Below, piece after piece: positions 57,911 to 64,000 of a stretch of DNA of 64,000 bases. The notes under the pieces were generated by a model. That model worked only from the letters and a program-made list of their open reading frames with translations. It was not told the origin of the DNA and searched no databases. The translations under genes were made by a program, and so were the position numbers. Every line of letters begins with the position of its first letter. Within the stretch, counting starts at the first letter, position 1. The stretch spans positions 31,786,501 through 31,850,500 of the forward strand of contig CP136890.1 in assembly GCA_034359265.1 (NCBI GenBank), read 5' to 3'. The stretch is from Canna indica (taxonomy: Eukaryota > Streptophyta > Magnoliopsida > Zingiberales > Cannaceae).

Positions 57911-58744
57911 GGTTTACACTGCAAATAAGAAAATAATATCATAGATTAATAAATCATATAAAAACTACATTATCCTAAAACTAAAACTAAATTTTATTAT
58001 TATAATGTAATTAAAATTGGGCATTGAAAATAATGTTAATTTTTTTTTCAAAAAAAATACTGTTAAAATTGGACAAAATAGTATGCTTTAATTAAAATTG
58101 GACATTCAAAAGTACTACTATTTAAAATTTTAAAAGTGCTATAATTAAAATTGATTTCAACATAATGTAATTAAAATTAGATTTTTCAATATGTTGTAAT
58201 TAAAATTGGATCAAATTAATTACAATCGGACAAAAGCACTGCAATTAACTTGGAATGTGTCTATTTAATCACTCCAATTATAAAAATTGGACCAAATTAA
58301 AATGGGATAAAATCGTCTATCTAATTAAAATTGTACAACAATTAACTTCCCTAACTTTAATCACAGATGCATACAAAAGAATGTGCCCATTTATTTTAAA
58401 TCTTTAACATTGTGGATAAAAGAATGTGGTACACTTGGATAAAAAAGGTGCTTTAATTAATTTTTAGTCTTTAACAGTGGCAAGCACACCGCACGTGAAG
58501 AAGATGAACTGCTCCACTGAACCACACGCGAAGAAGATGAATTGCTGTCGGATCCTCGTTGCGAAGAAGATGAATTGCTTGTTGCCGAACGGAGAAGATG
58601 GAAAATAAGATGAAGCAAGATAAAGAATCTAGATACCAAAGTATATATTTAATCTAAATCGAATTTTTCTTTTATTTATCATTTCAAAAATGCAAAATTT
58701 ACAAATTCATTTGATTTTTTTACTTATCGGAAATGCACGGAGTC

Positions 58745-59164
58745 TCAAAGACGTTTTGGACAAGTTTTTTGCTTGTCTCCGAACAGGCGTTTCGGTGCAT
58801 CTGAGGCTATGACAACCACTTGGCTATTCACATTGCCAACAATTTTGTCTTCCAAGAAAGGACAAAGTATATTGAAGTAGTTTGTCATTTCATTTAGGAT
58901 ATTATCCTCTCCAAGAACATCACACCTCATATGTCCTCTCAGGATCAAATTGTAGACGTCTTCACTAACGCCCTTAACTCGACTAGGTTTAGATTTTTGT
59001 ATGACAAGCTGGGCATGATCAAGATCTATGCTCCAGCCTCTAATGCATCGAAACATCGGAGAGGATGCCGTTTCCGTGTCGGAGACAATTCGGACACGTA
59101 GACGAGCAAAAACCTCTCCAAAACGCATTTGGAACTCCGCGTGTTTTTTATAAAAAAAAATCAA
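58745..59164 (-). other. 139-codon open frame across the palindrome loop
   Basis: The minus-strand frame is open from MIFFYKKHAEF to CPKRL. A stretch with VSEDVYNLILRGHMRCDV and NEMTNYFNILCPFLEDKIVG has a protein-like composition. I do not recognise it. It may be a captured gene piece or a chance frame. Its two ends lie in the inverted arms. Confidence 0.35.
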
Positions 59165-59849
59165 ATGAATTCGAAATTTTTTCTATGTGTGTTTCCGATA
59201 AGGAAAAAAAATCAAATGGAATATGAAAGTTTTGCTTTTTTGAAATGATAGATCAAAGAAAAACTCGGTTTAGAATTAAATAAATACCTTGATATCTAGA
59301 TTATTTATCTTGTTTCATCTTCTTTTCCATCTTCGTCGGCGGCGGGCGATTCATCTTCTTCGTGCTGCGAATTCGACAGAGCAGTTCATCTTCTTCGCAT
59401 GTGGTATGCTTCTGTCCACTTTTAAAGACTTAAAAAGTTAATTAAAGCACTCTTTTGTCCAATGGTATAAGTGCTTTTGTCCAATGGTATCATATTCTTT
59501 TGTCCATAGTGTTAAAGTAAATGGAGCCCATTCTTTTGTCCGCATATGTTAAGGACTTAAAGTTAATTGCAGTACAATTTCTTATACATGGTTTTATCCA
59601 ACTTTAGTTGGATACATGGTTTTGTCCAATTTTAATTAGAGCACATGCTTTCGTCCGATTTTTATAAAAATAAAAACATACTTTTGTCGGATTGTAATTA
59701 GTTTGGTTCAATTTTAATTGCAACATGTTGAAAATTTAATGTTACGGCATATTAAAAATCTAATTTTAATTACAGTATAATAATAAAATTTAGTTTTAGT
59801 TTTCGGTTAATATGATTTTTTAATCTATGCTATTATTTTCTTATCTGTA

Positions 59850-60848
59850 GTATAAATCATGGTTCGGATAATATCAATACCGGTAACGAAGATGATGATT
59901 CAAAACTTGTGGAAATATATTACCAAGGGTGATAAAACAAGTGAAGGAGGAGGAAGTATTCGTTGGTAACATAATTTTTATCATGAAATGAAACATAACA
60001 TTTATACTAGAGTTAGGACTCACTTATTGAATATATCAAATAAAGGAATTGGAGGTTGTAAAAAAGTGAAGCCAAGTGATATATCAGAGATGAAAAAATT
60101 AGAGAAAGAAACCAAACAAAGAGTTTCAAGCTTTGCACATAAAAGAGTTCCATTGCCTCCTAATGCTTCTGAACTTCAAAATGTTGATTCATAGAAAAAG
60201 AAGACAAGAAGTGATTCAAATCTTAAATCTAAAGCATTTAATCTAAAAGCTCCTGATGAATTACACGTAGAAATTGCTAGAATGTTTTATACAACAGGGT
60301 TACCTTTTAATCTTGCTATGAATCCTTATTACGTGAGTTCTTATGTTTTTGTTGCTAATAATGTTATATCGAACTATCTACCGTCATGATATAATATGTT
60401 GAAAACTACGCTACCACAACAAAAAAAGACCAATGTAGAAAGATTATTAGAGTGTATCAAGGGGACAAAGAGAGAGAAAGGTGTTAGTATAGTGAGTGAT
60501 GGATGGAGTGACATCATAGAGAAGACCATTACTTAATTTTATCGAAGCATCTTAAACTGGTCCAATGTTTATTAAAGTTGTTAATTGCGAGGATGAGATA
60601 AAAGATAAATATTTTCCTGCAAATTTGATGAAAGAAGTTATTGATGAAGTTGGACACAAACACGTGGTTCAAGTCCAAAAAATTGTAAGGGTGCTAGAGA
60701 AATCATTGAAGGGATGTTTCTTTACATTAATTGGACTCCATGTGTAGTGCATACTCCAAATCTCGCCTTAAAGAATATTTGTGCAACTAAAAATGTTGAG
60801 AGTAATATGAAAATATCATGAATGTAGTTGGATTACAAAAGTTCATAG
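59850..60848 (+). pseudogene. hAT transposase pseudogene, right arm of the inverted pair
   Basis: Plus strand: NLWKYITKGDKTSEGG (about 59905), RVRTHLLNISNKGIGGCK (60015), LHVEIARMFYTTGLPFN (60265), SIVSDGWSD (60485), ViDEVGHKHVVQ (60640) and WTPCVVHTPNLALKNI (60730). Several stops and shifts. It ends abruptly at about 60848, where a GGTAC-rich repeat replaces the C-terminal part retained in the left arm. Confidence 0.72.
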
Positions 60849-61050
60849 AGCACCATACTCTGTACCATACTGGTGGTGCAGGGCATAGTATGGTGCTGAC
60901 CATACCGGGCTGTACCGCCCTGCACCGTACTCGATACCGCCGCTATGGGGGCGGTCTTATAAAATACCGGGTGTACCGAATATCGAAAACTTAAATTTCC
61001 TGTACGTATCGCCCGTACCAAGCGGTACGGTACGATATTTAATACCCTGT
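60845..61050. repeat. GGTAC/GTACC-rich repeat truncating the hAT arm
   Basis: Dense GTACC, CGGTACGGTACG and ATACCGGG words. MITE-like but no clean inverted ends or target duplication. A related but weaker block is at 49525-49700. Confidence 0.5.
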
Positions 61051-62090
61051 ATAATATTGATTAAAATAAAAATTTATATATAAACTTATTAGTAAAAGAA
61101 TGAGAGATAATTTATGATGATATTTTGTTTAATACATACAAAGCTTAACTATTATTTTAGAAGTGGAATGAAAAAATTAACAATAAAAATTTTCAACTTT
61201 TTAGTACCATGTTAATATATATAAGCTCGAAACTATCATTATTAGATATGAAGGTTTGAATCATTATTTGCCAAATTTTTAGTGCATGACACTTTAAAAT
61301 TACTAATCAAGTAATGTACATATTAAGTATCTTTGTAAAGCAAATTAATAAGATAATACAAACATAATTTAGGGGGTTTTGAGAAGCTAATAGGCATGTA
61401 GAAAACAATAAAATATTTTGCGCATGAAGATACTTTAAAATCACCGATCATGTAACTTACATATTAAGTCTTTTTATAAAACAAACTAATAAGATATACA
61501 GAGAGCTAATTTAGGGGGTTCTCAGAAGGGAATAGGCAAAAATAGAAAGCAATGAGTTAGAGCCATGATAAAGAATAACAATATATAAGAAATAGAATTT
61601 GACACAAGCATAACATCATATAGTATTCTATAACTAATTAAGAATCATAAACAAATAAGATACAGATAATCTACATTTCGTCGTGTCTTTGTTGATATTA
61701 TATCTTATCCCTAAAAGATGCAGAAAAAGGAGAAAAGGCTATTGGGTAACTTTAAGATTGCAGCAGATAAAGAAGAAAAGATAGCGAAAGAAAATAGAAA
61801 AGCAAGATTGCAGTATTAGTGTATTCCAAGCTGGAGGTTATATAAGTATAAAAAATAAAGGAAAAAGGAAAAGAAGCTGCATTTGCAGTGCAGTGAAGTG
61901 CGTTGAAGTACAGTGAAGATGATAGGTGTTTTAACTACCCATTTGCATTAAAGAAATGCAATGATGATATATCTATATATTTTTTTCTGACTTACTTGAC
62001 AATATGCATTTATGCCTGCTTCCCTAAGGCTGGCTTGTCTAATGAGTTGTTACCTTCCTGTGATATTATTATTTGGAGATGGAACTGCAA
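61051..62090. other. AT-rich spacer with a tandem pair
   Basis: No gene recognised. 61283-61423 and 61424-61560 are tandem ~140-bp repeats (see separate entry). 61560-62090 has no clear coding content. Confidence 0.45.
61283..61560. repeat. Two tandem ~140-bp repeats
   Basis: Both units contain ACTTTAAAAT.AC..ATCA.GTAA, ACATATTAAGT, AACAAACTAATAAGAT or close variant, and CTAATTTAGGGGGTT. Diverged. Confidence 0.7.
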
Positions 62091-62094
62091 CAGT

Positions 62095-62880
62095 TAGCAT
62101 CTATTGAAGAGAGGTTCCACAAGGCTCTATCAGTTTGATCTACCATGGGATGGGGGCCAAAGTTCTTGATGCCTCTGTTTTCCCATCTGCAGAGGACAGT
62201 GAGGAAGGGGCCTGGGTGTTCTTAACTGAAAAGGCAGGATTTTTGGCAATACCAAAAAGGCTACTTGGTGGGGTTGAACCACCGGAGCGGAGTTTGTCTA
62301 GGAAGGGGAGCTCAAACAATAGGGTAAGTCTGTTATGGATACTTTAGCTAAATACTGGGCAACAATCAGAGGAGTTGAATTTGTGGCTTCACCTGTAGTG
62401 TCATCGTTGCTCTTGGATAAGCAGCAGAAGCATCATAAGTATCTCCAGTTTCTTGCTTTGACCAAGTGCCATGAGGAACTCTGAGTTCCAATCCTTATTT
62501 ATGAGCATCTTATTAGACTTGATGCAATGTAATTGCAATCGTAACTGTGTTGTTCTATTATTTTCATGCTTGAGGCAGCTTTGTATTGCGCACAAGAAAT
62601 GCAAATTTTATCATGGAACTTGGTGAGAAACTTTCTAGTATAGTCCAGCTGAGGGAACTACAAGTTATGCTTAGTCAGAATGAAAAATACTCACATATGA
62701 TTCATCTCATGTGCCAGCTGAAGCATCTGGATCTCTGTGGAATCTCATTCAGTTGGTTGGTGAGAAAGCTCCTAGAAATACTTCTTGTTAATTCAGAAGT
62801 ATTTTACACTAAAGTTCCTGATATAGAAGAACTATTTTATTGCTCATCTCACGATTCTTTAGTAAATAGTTGGTAGAGAT
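62095..62880 (+). pseudogene. Nucleoporin NUP133-like gene fragment
   Basis: The first block (62100-62325) reads YHGMGAKVLDASVFPSAED, then EEGAWVFLTEKAGFLAIP and GVEPPERSLSRKGSSNN, typical of the end of the plant NUP133 beta-propeller. It ends at a possible donor (AGGGTAAGT). A second block (62400-62485) has LDKQQKHHKYLQFLALTKCH and EEL, then a stop. The third (62575-62875) has GEKLSSIVQLRELQVMLSQN, a frame change, a WNLIQLVGEKAPRNT part, and SEVFYTKVPDIEELFYCSSH. All are in NUP133 order but with frame changes, stops and missing parts, so it is a truncated relic. NUP133 is a scaffold nucleoporin of the Nup107-160 complex. Confidence 0.65.
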
Positions 62881-63499
62881 CAACAGTTTATTATTCAGAT
62901 ATCAAATTCTTGTACAACATTGATTGATTTGATGCTTCTATGAAATAGAAGCAGGCATGACGTTAGACTATCATGTAAACAATTGTATAAAAATTTGTAA
63001 GATTGATTATAATTAATGAAGCTACTGATTTCTTTTATCAAATTGATGGTCTGTAACTGAGTGAGTCCAAAATGAATTCTTGATCAGAATGATGGAACTA
63101 TTTTATTCGTTTGATTTTATTTTCTAAATATATTCATTAATCAGGGAATTCAAATATGGTTTTCAAATTCAACTCTGCTACTGAAAAATAGTTCAAAATA
63201 TGGAGTGATCATTGATAAGTTTTGCCAAAAAAAAGTAATATATAAGTTTTCATAAAGCAAAGAAGAGGACTTTGACGTTTACATCGTTATCTTATAATTA
63301 TTTACCAAATACATATTTGCTTCATAGAATAAAGAAGTATAAGATAGGGTATATTTAAAAAGATTATATTTAATCCTCTATTATTTATTGTCTACTTCAA
63401 TCATATCATATCTAATGAAGTAAACGTACCATAATAATATTTTTTTTCTAATGGTTGTTAGATGAACATACTAATGGGATATCCCCATGGTTGGATTGA
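62881..63499. other. AT-rich sequence after the NUP133 relic
   Basis: Nothing recognised in either strand. Confidence 0.5.
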
Positions 63500-63775
63500 T
63501 ATAAAATAGGATGGAGAGTTAGGGCAAAGGGGGAAGGGATCTAATCTTTTATTTGGAAGATCCTTATAGAGGAAGGCAACTCATTTTCCTTCTAATTGCA
63601 TGATTCTCAATTCCTCCAAATTGGATGAATCAGGGATGTTAAATTGTTACTTAAATTGTGTAGTAATTTACAATTTAATGTTAAAATATCAAATCAGTTA
63701 AAACCGTAGCGTGGTTTACAAGCGACTATGTTATCTCTCTTCTCATGTCTTCAATTTCCTCTCCCCAAGTAAACA
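63500..63775. repeat. Dispersed repeat, copy 2
   Basis: Homologous by eye to 39390-39745 in the same orientation, ending in the shared CTCTCCCCAAGTAAA. The remainder to 64000 is T-rich with no gene. Confidence 0.6.
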
Positions 63776-64000
63776 ACTGGTCACATATTTCTAATAATTT
63801 TGTTTTTTTGTTGATATATTGTTAATATTTATTTTTTGCATCATTTTTTTCTTAATTTTTATGTTTTTTGTTGAGTAAATATGCATGTTTACAATTTTGT
63901 TTAATATCAAGTGGCCATTCTTCTCATTGCTTTGCAATCTTGTATTCATCGTCATTTCGATATGTTTTTTTGTCCATGCATGTTTTACAATTACTTTTGA

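Larger units (their letters stand above)
56960..60850. repeat. Large inverted repeat (palindrome) of hAT sequence
   Basis: Arms of about 1.8 kb, 56960-58790 and 59085-60850, are inverted copies facing each other about a ~290-bp loop. Matches were seen in the transposase coding parts, in the AAGAAGATGAA(C/T)TGCT leader block (58490-58575; 59340-59400), in TCTAGATxxx and in the CAAAACG..TTTGGAACTCCG block near the loop. Arms have diverged with indels. A transcript through the centre could form a long hairpin RNA. Confidence 0.75.

Overview
The window is nuclear DNA of a flowering plant. The evidence is spliced genes with GT-AG introns, plant-type CUL3 and HGH1 proteins, two chloroplast-derived fragments, and dense nests of CACTA, hAT, Mutator-like, Copia, LINE and TRIM elements. 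The GC-rich 5' ends of HGH1 exons 1-2 and CUL3 exon 1, which then fall to AT-rich sequence, suggest a monocot. The species cannot be fixed from the sequence alone.

Only two genes look intact, both on the + strand: an HGH1-family ARM-repeat protein (24082-40122, 8 exons, 342 aa) and cullin-3 (42439-47692, 2 exons, 733 aa). HGH1 intron 3 is 8.3 kb and holds a minus-strand Copia remnant that is itself interrupted by a 3.9-kb hAT transposon (27376-31320) and a chloroplast insert with trnT-UGU. HGH1 introns 4 and 7 each hold a Mutator-like element. Downstream of CUL3 lies a partial, broken, intron-retaining copy of the middle of HGH1 (47743-49505). This copy lacks the 1.1-kb element found in the parental intron 4 and so records the empty site.

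1-24 kb is almost wholly transposon-derived: hAT MITEs, a TRIM with an inverted extra LTR, a hairpin MITE, a frameshifted calmodulin-like gene, a long-TIR Mutator-like element, a deleted CACTA (6411-8530), and a 6.9-kb CACTA with decayed TNP2 and TNP1-like genes (9479-16374) that splits a LINE. An AT-rich stretch follows, with a small MACPF-protein remnant. 49.5-64 kb holds a second TRIM, a Harbinger-type MITE, a large inverted duplication of a hAT transposase pseudogene (about 56.96-60.85 kb) that could fold as a hairpin, and a NUP133-like pseudogene.

For most mobile elements the ends were set by reading both terminal inverted repeats and the target-site duplications directly: 3 bp for CACTA, 8 bp for hAT, 9 bp for Mutator-like, TTA for Harbinger. 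Exons were set by reading frame, splice dinucleotides and family similarity. Protein identities rest on recalled family motifs, not on a database search.
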